NCBI GenBank assembly: GCA_023459335.1
Contig: JAEWUO010000011.1
Coordinates: forward strand, 1-52,535
Origin: Bacillota bacterium
GTDB taxonomy: Bacteria; Bacillota; Clostridia; Christensenellales; CAG-138
Reading direction: 5' to 3'
DNA length: 52,535 nucleotides
Each line of letters starts with the position of its first letter. Within the stretch, counting starts at the first letter, position 1. The notes under the pieces are model-generated. The model worked only from the letters and a program-made list of their open reading frames with translations. It did no database searches and had not been told where the DNA came from. This document shows positions 15,839 to 23,095 of this stretch, piece by piece. The position numbers and the translations under genes are program-made.

Positions 15839-16456
15839 ATGATCGCGATCGTCGACTACGGGGTAGGCAATCTGTTTTCGCTCAAAAGCTCGCTTTCGAT
15901 GATCGGCGCAAAAGCGCAGGTTACCTCAAGCGCTGAGGAACTTCGCGCGGCGGACAAGATCATCCTGCCGGGGGTCGGCGCCTTTGAGGACGCGGTAAAG
16001 AAGCTCCGCGCGACGGGGCTGGATTCGGTCGTCGTCGAGCAGGCGAAGGCGGGAAAACCCCTGTTGGGCATCTGCCTCGGCATGCAGATGCTGCTAGAAC
16101 GCAGCTTTGAGTATGGCGAACACAAGGGCCTCGGCCTGATTAAAGGGGACGTGGTGGATCTGCACGGACGCATTCCGCGGGAACTGAAGATACCGCACAT
16201 CGGCTGGAACGCGCTGAAACTGACCAACCCCGGCCACGCGCTGTTTCGTTATGTGAAGGACGGCGACTGCGTGTATTTTGTGCACAGCTTTTACGCCTCG
16301 AACTGCGACGAGGCGACGCTCGCCACGGCGGAATACGGAATCGACCTGACCGCGGCGGTCGGCAGTAAAAATGTGCTCGGCTGTCAGTTCCATCCGGAGA
16401 AGAGCGGCAGGGTGGGGCTGAACATCCTCCGCGCGTTCTGCGAACAGGAATTTTAG
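15839..16456 (+). CDS. hisH: Imidazole glycerol phosphate synthase, glutaminase subunit
   Basis: A 205-residue class-I glutamine amidotransferase that feeds ammonia to HisF. The nucleophile Cys sits in LLGICLGMQMLLE (about residue 80), and the His/Glu pair in CQFHPEKSG near residue 185. A frame open from 15428 shadows hisB; the real start is the ATG at 15839, one base after the hisB stop, giving the standard MIAIVDYGVGNL N-terminus. Confidence 0.95.
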   Translation: MIAIVDYGVGNLFSLKSSLSMIGAKAQVTSSAEELRAADKIILPGVGAFEDAVKKLRATGLDSVVVEQAKAGKPLLGICLGMQMLLERSFEYGEHKGLGLIKGDVVDLHGRIPRELKIPHIGWNALKLTNPGHALFRYVKDGDCVYFVHSFYASNCDEATLATAEYGIDLTAAVGSKNVLGCQFHPEKSGRVGLNILRAFCEQEF

Positions 16457-16477
16457 AATCAGGAATTAATATAAGAA

Positions 16478-17194
16478 ATGATCGTATTACCGGCAATCGA
16501 TTTATATGAACAAAAGGCGGTGCGCCTCTATAAAGGCGAATACGCAAAGATGACCGTATACAGCGACGACCCCCCGAAACTCGCGGCGGCGTTTCGCGAA
16601 GCGGGAGCGAGCTGGCTGCACATGGTCGACCTCGAAGGCGCAAAATGCGGCGGCACGCCTAACTTCGACATCGCGGCGAAGATCGTCCGCACGAGCGGGC
16701 TTTCCGTGGAACTCGGCGGCGGAATCCGCGACGAAGAGACGATTCTGCGCTATCTGGACGCAGGCGTCGACCGGGTGATCCTCGGCACCGCGGCGGCGAA
16801 CAACCTGAATTTCGTTTCGGAGATGGCAGGAAAGTACGGCTCCGCCATCGCGGTCGGGGTCGATCTGCGGGACGGCATGGTCGCGGTCAAAGGCTGGACG
16901 GAGACGAGCGGGCTGAGCGGTACGGACTTCTGCAGGAGCCTGCAGGAGATCGGCGTTCAAACCGTGATCTGCACCGATATCGCGCGGGACGGCGCCATGG
17001 AGGGCGCAAACCGCGCGCTCTACGGCGAACTGCGGGCGGCGTTTACGATGGATTTTATCGCGTCCGGCGGAGTCAGTTCGCTCGACGACATCCGCGCGCT
17101 CCGGGAGCTGGGCTTATATGGCGCAATCGTCGGAAAGGCGTACTACACGGGTGCGGTCGATCTCGCAGAAGCGATTGGAGAAGCGGGCAAATGA
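16478..17194 (+). CDS. hisA: ProFAR isomerase
   Basis: A 238-residue TIM-barrel enzyme that isomerises ProFAR to PRFAR. The catalytic Asp near the N-terminus is in VLPAIDLYEQKAVRLYKGEY, and the second in ICTDIARDGAMEG near residue 168. Phosphate-binding loops GGGIRDEE and IASGGVSSLDD are present. The ribosome site (AGGA, 13 bases upstream) is weak for the operon. The stop overlaps hisF by ATGA. Confidence 0.94.
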   Translation: MIVLPAIDLYEQKAVRLYKGEYAKMTVYSDDPPKLAAAFREAGASWLHMVDLEGAKCGGTPNFDIAAKIVRTSGLSVELGGGIRDEETILRYLDAGVDRVILGTAAANNLNFVSEMAGKYGSAIAVGVDLRDGMVAVKGWTETSGLSGTDFCRSLQEIGVQTVICTDIARDGAMEGANRALYGELRAAFTMDFIASGGVSSLDDIRALRELGLYGAIVGKAYYTGAVDLAEAIGEAGK

Positions 17195-17949
17195 TTACAA
17201 AGCGTATCATTCCATGTCTGGACGTAAAGAACGGGCGCGTGGTCAAGGGCGTCAATTTCCTCGGCCTCAACGACGTGTCCGACCCCGTGAAGCTCGCGCA
17301 GTATTACAGCGAAAGCGGGGCGGACGAGCTGGTGTTTTACGACATCACGGCTTCCGCCGAGGGGCGTTCCCTCTTTACGGATATTCTTACGCGCGTGGCG
17401 GAGACGATTTTCATCCCGCTCACGGTCGGCGGCGGCATCAATACGCTGAACGATTTCGACCGCGTGCTCAAGTGCGGCGCGGATAAGGTGAGCGTCAACA
17501 GCGGGGCGATCAAAACCCCCGCGCTGATCGGCGAGGCGGCAAAGCGATACGGCGATCAGTGCGTGGTGCTCTCGATGGACTGCAAAAGAGTCGGCGGACA
17601 GTTTCGTGTGTTCGCCAAAGGCGGGCGGGAGGACACCGGTTTGGACGCGCTGGAGTGGATCCGGCGCGGCGTGGAGAGCGGCGCGGGCGAGATCGTACTA
17701 AATTCCATCGACACCGACGGGGTAAAAAAGGGTTTTGATCTTCCTATGCTCGCGGCGGTGTGCGAACTCGTGAGCGTGCCGGTCATCGCCTCCGGCGGCG
17801 CGGGCGGAATTGCGGATTTTGTAACGCTCTTTCGGGAGATACCTAAGGTGGACGCGGGACTTGCCGCCTCTATCTTCCACTTTGGCGAAGTTTCGATTCC
17901 GGATCTCAAGCAGGCGCTGTTTGAGGCGGGCGTTACGATACGGAGGTAA
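17191..17949 (+). CDS. hisF: Imidazole glycerol phosphate synthase, cyclase subunit
   Basis: A 252-residue TIM barrel that, with HisH, converts PRFAR and ammonia into imidazole-glycerol phosphate and AICAR. The catalytic Asp residues are in RIIPCLDVKNGRVVKG near residue 11 and ILNSIDTDGVKKGFD near residue 175 in barrel-end position. The AICAR by-product enters purine synthesis, relevant to the IMP cyclohydrolase gene at the operon's end. Confidence 0.95.
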   Translation: MITKRIIPCLDVKNGRVVKGVNFLGLNDVSDPVKLAQYYSESGADELVFYDITASAEGRSLFTDILTRVAETIFIPLTVGGGINTLNDFDRVLKCGADKVSVNSGAIKTPALIGEAAKRYGDQCVVLSMDCKRVGGQFRVFAKGGREDTGLDALEWIRRGVESGAGEIVLNSIDTDGVKKGFDLPMLAAVCELVSVPVIASGGAGGIADFVTLFREIPKVDAGLAASIFHFGEVSIPDLKQALFEAGVTIRR

Positions 17950-17952
17950 GGT

Positions 17953-18603
17953 ATGCTGGATATCGGTCAAATCAAATTCAACGCGGACGGGCTCGTCCCC
18001 GCGATCGTGGTCGACACGGAGACGAAGGACGTGCTCATGCTCGCGTACATGAACGCGGAAAGCCTGCGCGTTTCGATCGAAGAAGGACGGACGTGCTTCT
18101 GGTCCCGCTCGCGAAAGGAGCTCTGGCGCAAAGGCGAGACGAGCGGAAATGTGCAGAAGATCGTCTCCATCACGGCGGACTGCGATGCGGACACACTGCT
18201 GGTCGAAGTCAGAAAGAGCGGCCCCGCCTGCCACACGGGCGCGGAGAGCTGCTTCTTTCAACCGGTGTTCGAGGGCAAAGAAGCGCCCGCATTCCGGTAT
18301 GAAGACCTCTTCACGATGCTGCGCGGCAGGAAGGAACAGCCGAAAGAAGGGTCTTATACGACCTATCTGTTCGAAAAGGGCGTCGATAAAATTTTGAAGA
18401 AGATCGGCGAGGAGACGACGGAGGTCATCATCTCCGCCAAAGACGGCGATAAAGCGAATACCGTTTATGAAATCGGCGATCTGATGTATCATGTAATGGT
18501 GCTCATGATCGAACAGGGTATTTCCCTGGACGATATCAGGCGGGAAATGGCGTCCCGCCACGTGGTCGACCGAAAGGTGAAACAGGAGAAGATGGTCGAG
18601 TAA
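17953..18603 (+). CDS. hisIE: Bifunctional phosphoribosyl-AMP cyclohydrolase / phosphoribosyl-ATP pyrophosphatase
   Basis: A 216-residue fusion for steps two and three. The HisI half (1 to ~110) contains SRSRKELWRKGETSGN and the metal motif ADCDADTLL, with CHTG. The HisE half (~120-216) is helical, with KKIGEETTEVIISAKDGD and a YEIGDLMYHVMVLM helix of the MazG-like fold. It starts 3 bases after hisF. Confidence 0.95.
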   Translation: MLDIGQIKFNADGLVPAIVVDTETKDVLMLAYMNAESLRVSIEEGRTCFWSRSRKELWRKGETSGNVQKIVSITADCDADTLLVEVRKSGPACHTGAESCFFQPVFEGKEAPAFRYEDLFTMLRGRKEQPKEGSYTTYLFEKGVDKILKKIGEETTEVIISAKDGDKANTVYEIGDLMYHVMVLMIEQGISLDDIRREMASRHVVDRKVKQEKMVE

Positions 18604-18645
18604 CGCCAAAATCGGGCAAATAGAACGAGGGAGAACACGAAACGG

Positions 18646-19467
18646 ATGATCCGGCAGAACCTGCACACGCACAGCACATTCGACGACGGGCAGAACACCA
18701 TGGAGGAAATGGTGCGCGCGGCGATTTCCGCGGGGTTTTCCTCGCTTGGGTTCAGCGTGCATACGCCGATGCCGTTTCCGGCGTGCTGGACGATCGAGGA
18801 ATCGCGGCTGCCGGACTATGTCGCCGAGGCGCGGCGGCTCCGGCGGGCGTACGCAGGGCAGATCGATGTTTTTTGCGGTGCGGAGTGGGATATGCTTTCC
18901 CAAGTGCCGCTGGACGGATTCGGCTATGTGATCGGTTCGGCGCACCACATTCCGGCAGGCAGCGGGCGGTACTGCGTGGACCATAAACCGGAGGAGACGG
19001 AGCGGTATCTGAAAGAATATTTCGAGAACGACGCGGACGCCGCGGCGGAGGCGTATTTTGAATTTACCGCGCGGCTTGCGTCTTTTCCGCGGGTTGATAT
19101 CATTGGACACTTCGACATTCTGACGAAGTTCGACGATATGCGCGAGTTTTATCGCCCCGATTCGCCGCGGTACCGCGCGGCGGCGCTCGCCGCTATGGAC
19201 GCGCTGGTCGCCGCGGGCAAGATCTTCGAGATCAATACCGGGGCGGTTGCGCGCGGATACCGCAAAACGCCGTATCCTTCCCGCGACCTGCTGCAGGAAT
19301 TACATAAGCGCGGCGCGCGCGTGACGGTCAGCTCGGACGCGCATACGGCGGGCGAGATCGCGTTCGGGTTTGCGGAGGCGGAACGTCTCGCGCACGAATG
19401 CGGTTTTACGGAATACTGGATCTACGATGGAAGCGCGTTTGCGCCCGTCCCGTTCGGGGGCGCGTAA
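18646..19467 (+). CDS. hisK: Histidinol-phosphatase, PHP type
   Basis: A 273-residue PHP-family phosphatase producing histidinol. Metal-binding motifs are NLHTHSTFDDG at the N-terminus, a His in FSVHTPMPF, GAEWDM, the GSAHHIP region, IGHFDIL and the terminal SSDAHTAGEI. It completes the pathway, given that hisB lacks a phosphatase domain. GAGGGAG precedes the ATG, and a 42-base gap follows hisIE. Confidence 0.92.
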   Translation: MIRQNLHTHSTFDDGQNTMEEMVRAAISAGFSSLGFSVHTPMPFPACWTIEESRLPDYVAEARRLRRAYAGQIDVFCGAEWDMLSQVPLDGFGYVIGSAHHIPAGSGRYCVDHKPEETERYLKEYFENDADAAAEAYFEFTARLASFPRVDIIGHFDILTKFDDMREFYRPDSPRYRAAALAAMDALVAAGKIFEINTGAVARGYRKTPYPSRDLLQELHKRGARVTVSSDAHTAGEIAFGFAEAERLAHECGFTEYWIYDGSAFAPVPFGGA

Positions 19468-19482
19468 GGCCGGAGGCGGCGT

Positions 19483-20175
19483 ATGGATGCGATCGAATCG
19501 ATCCTTGAAGAAAACAGGTATCCCGGGAGCGGTATCCTCGCCGGAAGCCTGGGCGGGCGTTCCGTGATTGCCTGCTTCGTCACGGCGCGCGAGGAAAACG
19601 GCCGCGACTCGTTTTTTCAGGAACAAGAAGATGCTCTGGCGATTTGTGTTAATGGCTCAAACGCGGCGCGGGATCGGGGAACGATTCTCTATTACCCTCT
19701 CCGCGTCTGCGCGGGAAGCATTGTCGCGGCAAACGGCGATCATGCGGACACGGTCTGCGCGAGTTTGGACGCGGGGCATTCGTTTCAGTATGCGATGAGC
19801 GCGCGCTGCTACGAACCCGACGCGCCGGTATTCACGCCGCGCATCGCGTGCCTCGTGCTGCCGACGGGGCGGTACACGTTGGGCATCGTGAAAAAAGCGG
19901 ACGATTCTGCGGACTGCCGCCGGAAATACTGGAGCTGCGATCCTCTGGAGGGAACGGCGCATCTGATCTGTACGTATGACGGCGGGGGTGAACCGCCGCG
20001 TTCTTTTTCCGGCGAACCGCTTGCCTGCGGAATTTCCGGCTCGCCAGTGGACCTTACGGAGCGGATCTGGCGCGGGCTCGACGCGGAGAAACGCGTGTCG
20101 CTCTACGTGCGGGTTACCGACCTGTATGGCGGACGCTTTGAAAGCGCAATGAAAAACGCGAGATTTGGAGACTGA
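19483..20175 (+). CDS. IMP cyclohydrolase-like protein (PurO family)
   Basis: A 230-residue protein that I match to the IMP cyclohydrolase family first seen in archaea (PurO), which closes FAICAR to IMP. Supporting patterns are NRYPGSGILAGSLGG, VTAREENGRDSFF near the N-terminus, RCYEPDAPVFTPRIACLVL in the middle and KRVSLYVRVTDL near the C-terminus. It is the last gene of the his operon, 15 bases after hisK, with GGAGGCGG upstream. HisF/HisH releases AICAR, two steps from IMP, so co-expression makes metabolic sense; a formyltransferase partner would have to be encoded elsewhere. I recognise the family from motifs only. Confidence 0.7.
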   Translation: MDAIESILEENRYPGSGILAGSLGGRSVIACFVTAREENGRDSFFQEQEDALAICVNGSNAARDRGTILYYPLRVCAGSIVAANGDHADTVCASLDAGHSFQYAMSARCYEPDAPVFTPRIACLVLPTGRYTLGIVKKADDSADCRRKYWSCDPLEGTAHLICTYDGGGEPPRSFSGEPLACGISGSPVDLTERIWRGLDAEKRVSLYVRVTDLYGGRFESAMKNARFGD

Positions 20176-20190
20176 CTCGGACAGATGCTA

Positions 20191-20220
20191 AGCGGCCGCC
20201 GGAAGCTTCCGGCGGCCGCT
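20191..20220 (+). terminator. his operon terminator
   Basis: A perfect 30-base palindrome (15-base arms AGCGGCCGCCGGAAG and its complement), followed on the plus strand by CTCTTTCCC. It ends the his-purO transcript 15 bases after the last stop and lies 12 bases from the stop of the convergent HD-GYP gene. The U tract is weak, but the stem is very strong. Confidence 0.65.
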
Positions 20221-20232
20221 CTTTCCCGTCTG

Positions 20233-22563
20233 CTAGAGCGAGTAGGATTCGTAGATACGCCGGAGCTCCTCCGAGCAATTGAAAAACGCGTCGCACAGCG
20301 CGTGGCTGAAATGCGTTCCGCATTCGCGGCGGATTTCGGCGAGGCTCGTTTCGTGCGTATAAGGAGGTTTATACGTGCGCGTGGAACGCAGCGAGTCGTA
20401 GACGTCGCAGATGGCTACGATCTGCGCGGCGAGCGGGATCTGATTGCCCTTCAGTCCTTCGGGGTATCCCTTTCCGTCCCAGCGCTCGTGATGGGAGGCG
20501 GCGATTTCGACCGCCATTTTGAAAATGCTGTTTTCCTGATAACGGGGACAGGCTTCCGTCAGCGTCTGCGCGCCGATGGTCGTGTGCTTCTTCATCTGCT
20601 CGAATTCTTCGCGCGTGAGCTTGCCGGATTTGAGCAGGATACTGTCGGGGATGCCGACCTTGCCGATATCGTGCAGCATGCTCGCCTGCTGGATGTTGAC
20701 GATGAACTCATAGTTAATCTGCTCGCTGTACACGCTGCTGAAGGAAAGGACGCTTGCAACCACGCGGCAGGATTCGGATAGACGGCGCAGGTGGCCGCCC
20801 GTGATGTCGTCCCGCGTCTCCGCGAGGCGCACGAGCGAATTGATCGTACCCCACAGCGCGTCCGCGATGTCCTGCACTTTATCGGAAACCAGCTCTTCCA
20901 GATTTTCGTTGTACCGCTTAAGCTCCTGTTCCATCTTCTTGCGTTCGGTGATGTCCAGCATGCTGACGACTTCGCAGGACTGCACGCCGATGTGAATCGG
21001 ATTTACGCTGATGATGACGGTATGCTTCGCGCCGCTTTTATCCTGAATCTCCACCTCCTGACGGATGAACGGGATCTTCTCGGCGATCGTTTTCTGTGCC
21101 AGCAAGGTGAACACCGGGGAAGCGGGGATATTCAGTTCGATCGGCGTTTTCCCGATGATTTCATCGCGCATGTAGCCGAGCGTCCGGCAGTACAGGTCGT
21201 TGACTTCGATATGCGCGCCGGTTTCCGTATCGACGATTGCCATCATCAAAGAGCTGTTCTCAAACGCTCTGGAGAACTTTTCAGCCGTGAATTCCAGCAT
21301 GGTCGTGTCTTTCGTCACGCCGAAATATGCCGGCCGCCCGTCCCATTCGCCTTTGCAGACGCGTGTTTCAACCGGAAATTGTTCGCCGCTTTTTGTCTGG
21401 ACGGGAATATGACAGTACTGCTCCGTACCGTTTATGATTCGTTCGATCACCGCGCTGGCCTCCGCCGTCCGGTTGGATGCGTGCAGCATGGTGATGCTCT
21501 GGCCGATTAATTCCTCCTGAGAATATCCGGTTTTCCGTTTCAGCGTTTCATTTACATGCAGGTAACGCCCGGACTTGTCGAAGATGCACAGCAGATCGTC
21601 GATCGTGTTGAAGAAATTATCGAAATTTTTCCTGCTTTGCTCCGCTTCGTTTTCCAACTGCGTCTTCTGAATCGATTTTGACACCAGTTCCACGAATGTC
21701 TGAAGGAGCGCGATTTCTTCTTCCGTCCAGCTGCGTTCCCTGACGCAGGAATCAAACCCGACAAATCCCATAAACGCGCCGTTGACCATAACCGGCAGAA
21801 CGAGGATGGATTGGATTTGCTGCGAAGCGAGAATCGCGCGGGTGTTCTCGTTTACGATATCTCTTACATGAGCGATATACGGGTTACCCTTGACTAAAGC
21901 TTCCACAAAATCGAGAAACTCGCTTAACGGTACGTTTTGCAGGAGCTGATTATCGATCTGCGCCTCGATACCTTCCGCGCACCATTCATATGTCTGACTG
22001 GTCAGCCAGATGTTCGCTTCCTTGTCAAAGCGGTTGTTCCAATAATACACGCGGTCGACCTGAACCGCCTCGCCAAGCGTTCGAAGACTCTGCTCCAACG
22101 CATCGGTAGCATTGGAAAAAAGCTCGCGCGAAAAACGGGCGATGGCGTTCAGAATTTTCTGTTTGATCAGGTTTTGTTCGGCAAGAGAATGCTGCTCGGT
22201 GATATCCTCCGCAACGCAGCTCAGATAGGATACATTTCCGTCCCGATCCAGTTTCGGCGTTTTCACGATACGCAGCAGCCGCTTGTTTCCCTGCGCGTCC
22301 AGCGCCCACTCTTCGCTGACGACCGCTTTTCTGGTCTTATATACCTGTCTGTTATTCATGATACAGAGTTCGGCGACAAAAGCCGGCAGCAGGCTCCCGA
22401 TATCCTGATACTCAACTTCTTCGCGCGGCCTGCCTAAAAACGCCGCATGGGCGGCGTTCGCATAAGCATAGGTGCGCTCGTCTGTCATCCCCCATACCTG
22501 TACCTGGAGGGTGTCCAGAAGTTCTCCCGGCGCGATGATAGGATTCTTATTATATTCGTTCAT
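20233..22563 (-). CDS. PAS-GAF-PAS-PAS-HD-GYP protein, predicted c-di-GMP phosphodiesterase
   Basis: A 776-residue cytosolic sensor. In order: PAS (about 15-130), GAF (about 145-305, ILVLPVMVNGAFMGFVGFDS), PAS (about 320-430, FDKSGRYLHVNETLKRKTGYS), PAS (about 440-550, IVDTETGAHIEVNDLYCRTLGY), a coiled-coil-like linker and a C-terminal HD-GYP domain. The last has MLHDIGKVGIPDSIL near 630, HHERWDGKGYPEG near 695 and AICDVYDSLRSTRTYKP near 720, so the HD and GYP residues are intact and c-di-GMP hydrolysis is expected. No transmembrane segment is seen. The ATG at 22563 has no convincing ribosome site, so the start is uncertain. It is divergent from the PilZ glycosyltransferase. Confidence 0.85.
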   Translation of the reverse strand: MNEYNKNPIIAPGELLDTLQVQVWGMTDERTYAYANAAHAAFLGRPREEVEYQDIGSLLPAFVAELCIMNNRQVYKTRKAVVSEEWALDAQGNKRLLRIVKTPKLDRDGNVSYLSCVAEDITEQHSLAEQNLIKQKILNAIARFSRELFSNATDALEQSLRTLGEAVQVDRVYYWNNRFDKEANIWLTSQTYEWCAEGIEAQIDNQLLQNVPLSEFLDFVEALVKGNPYIAHVRDIVNENTRAILASQQIQSILVLPVMVNGAFMGFVGFDSCVRERSWTEEEIALLQTFVELVSKSIQKTQLENEAEQSRKNFDNFFNTIDDLLCIFDKSGRYLHVNETLKRKTGYSQEELIGQSITMLHASNRTAEASAVIERIINGTEQYCHIPVQTKSGEQFPVETRVCKGEWDGRPAYFGVTKDTTMLEFTAEKFSRAFENSSLMMAIVDTETGAHIEVNDLYCRTLGYMRDEIIGKTPIELNIPASPVFTLLAQKTIAEKIPFIRQEVEIQDKSGAKHTVIISVNPIHIGVQSCEVVSMLDITERKKMEQELKRYNENLEELVSDKVQDIADALWGTINSLVRLAETRDDITGGHLRRLSESCRVVASVLSFSSVYSEQINYEFIVNIQQASMLHDIGKVGIPDSILLKSGKLTREEFEQMKKHTTIGAQTLTEACPRYQENSIFKMAVEIAASHHERWDGKGYPEGLKGNQIPLAAQIVAICDVYDSLRSTRTYKPPYTHETSLAEIRRECGTHFSHALCDAFFNCSEELRRIYESYSL

Positions 22564-22688
22564 TACAGAACTTGAGTGTTACACCGAAATTTTTCTTTCT
22601 CCGCCTGAGGGCGCGGTGTGCTCGCCGTCAGAATGTACTTTGGAAAGAAAATGAACAAATCTTATAACCCGGGACTGCTTGTAAAACA

Positions 22689-22717
22689 ATAATAGTTAAA
22701 AATTACATTAATGTCAA
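22689..22717 (-). promoter_or_regulatory. Promoter of the HD-GYP gene
   Basis: On the minus strand TTGACA (22717-22712) and TATTAT (22694-22689) with a 17-base spacer. The predicted leader is about 118 bases. Confidence 0.75.
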
Positions 22718-22960
22718 CAAATAAGCAATTATAATGTAACATGAAATGCAAAAACCCTGCATTTGTCATACGGCATATGAAACACAACGGGCCGCAATCC
22801 TGTCAAATGCGCAGACTTAAAAGAGTTGTGTGTTTATCACAGATAATCTGCGTGATCGGATGTAGTGTTTCTCCGTATCGGCGATGCTTCCTGCGTATCG
22901 GGGGCCGGATACCGCAAAACGGCTGGAAACGGGCTTTTTGCGGTGCGGATAAAGGTGTCA

Positions 22961-22989
22961 TTGACACACCGAAGGGGAAAAATTAAAAT
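22961..22989 (+). promoter_or_regulatory. Promoter of the glycosyltransferase gene
   Basis: TTGACA (22961-22966) and TAAAAT (22984-22989) with a 17-base spacer, about 100 bases before the start codon. Confidence 0.75.
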
Positions 22990-23095
22990 ATAACCAGAAT
23001 GAAACGCAATTCACTGGGGAACATTACCTTACGTGCAGAAATATTGAATCGCACGTTGCGCAATCGGGAACATCGACGGAATGGAGGGAAAAATC

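Larger units (their letters stand above)
22564..23095. other. Divergent intergenic region with two promoters
   Basis: This 530-base stretch carries one strong promoter in each direction (separate entries). Between them, about 22720-22960, I see no recognisable RNA fold. I looked for a c-di-GMP riboswitch core and did not find one. An 81-codon plus-strand frame at 22741-22986 lacks a ribosome site and is not called. Confidence 0.4.

Noticed and set aside
17698..19110. 470-codon minus-strand frame opposite hisF, hisIE and hisK
   Set aside because: Shadow of real histidine genes; no motif and no translation signal.
20191..20220. 30-base perfect palindrome as a recombination or protein-binding site
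   Set aside because: Its place 15 bases after the last his-operon stop, between convergent genes, is best explained as a terminator.
22741..22986. 81-codon plus-strand frame in the divergent intergenic region
   Set aside because: No ribosome site, Cys/Arg-rich composition, and it overlaps the promoter of the glycosyltransferase.
22564..23095. Possible c-di-GMP riboswitch before the PilZ synthase or HD-GYP gene
   Set aside because: The context invites it, but I found no GEMM-like conserved core in either leader.
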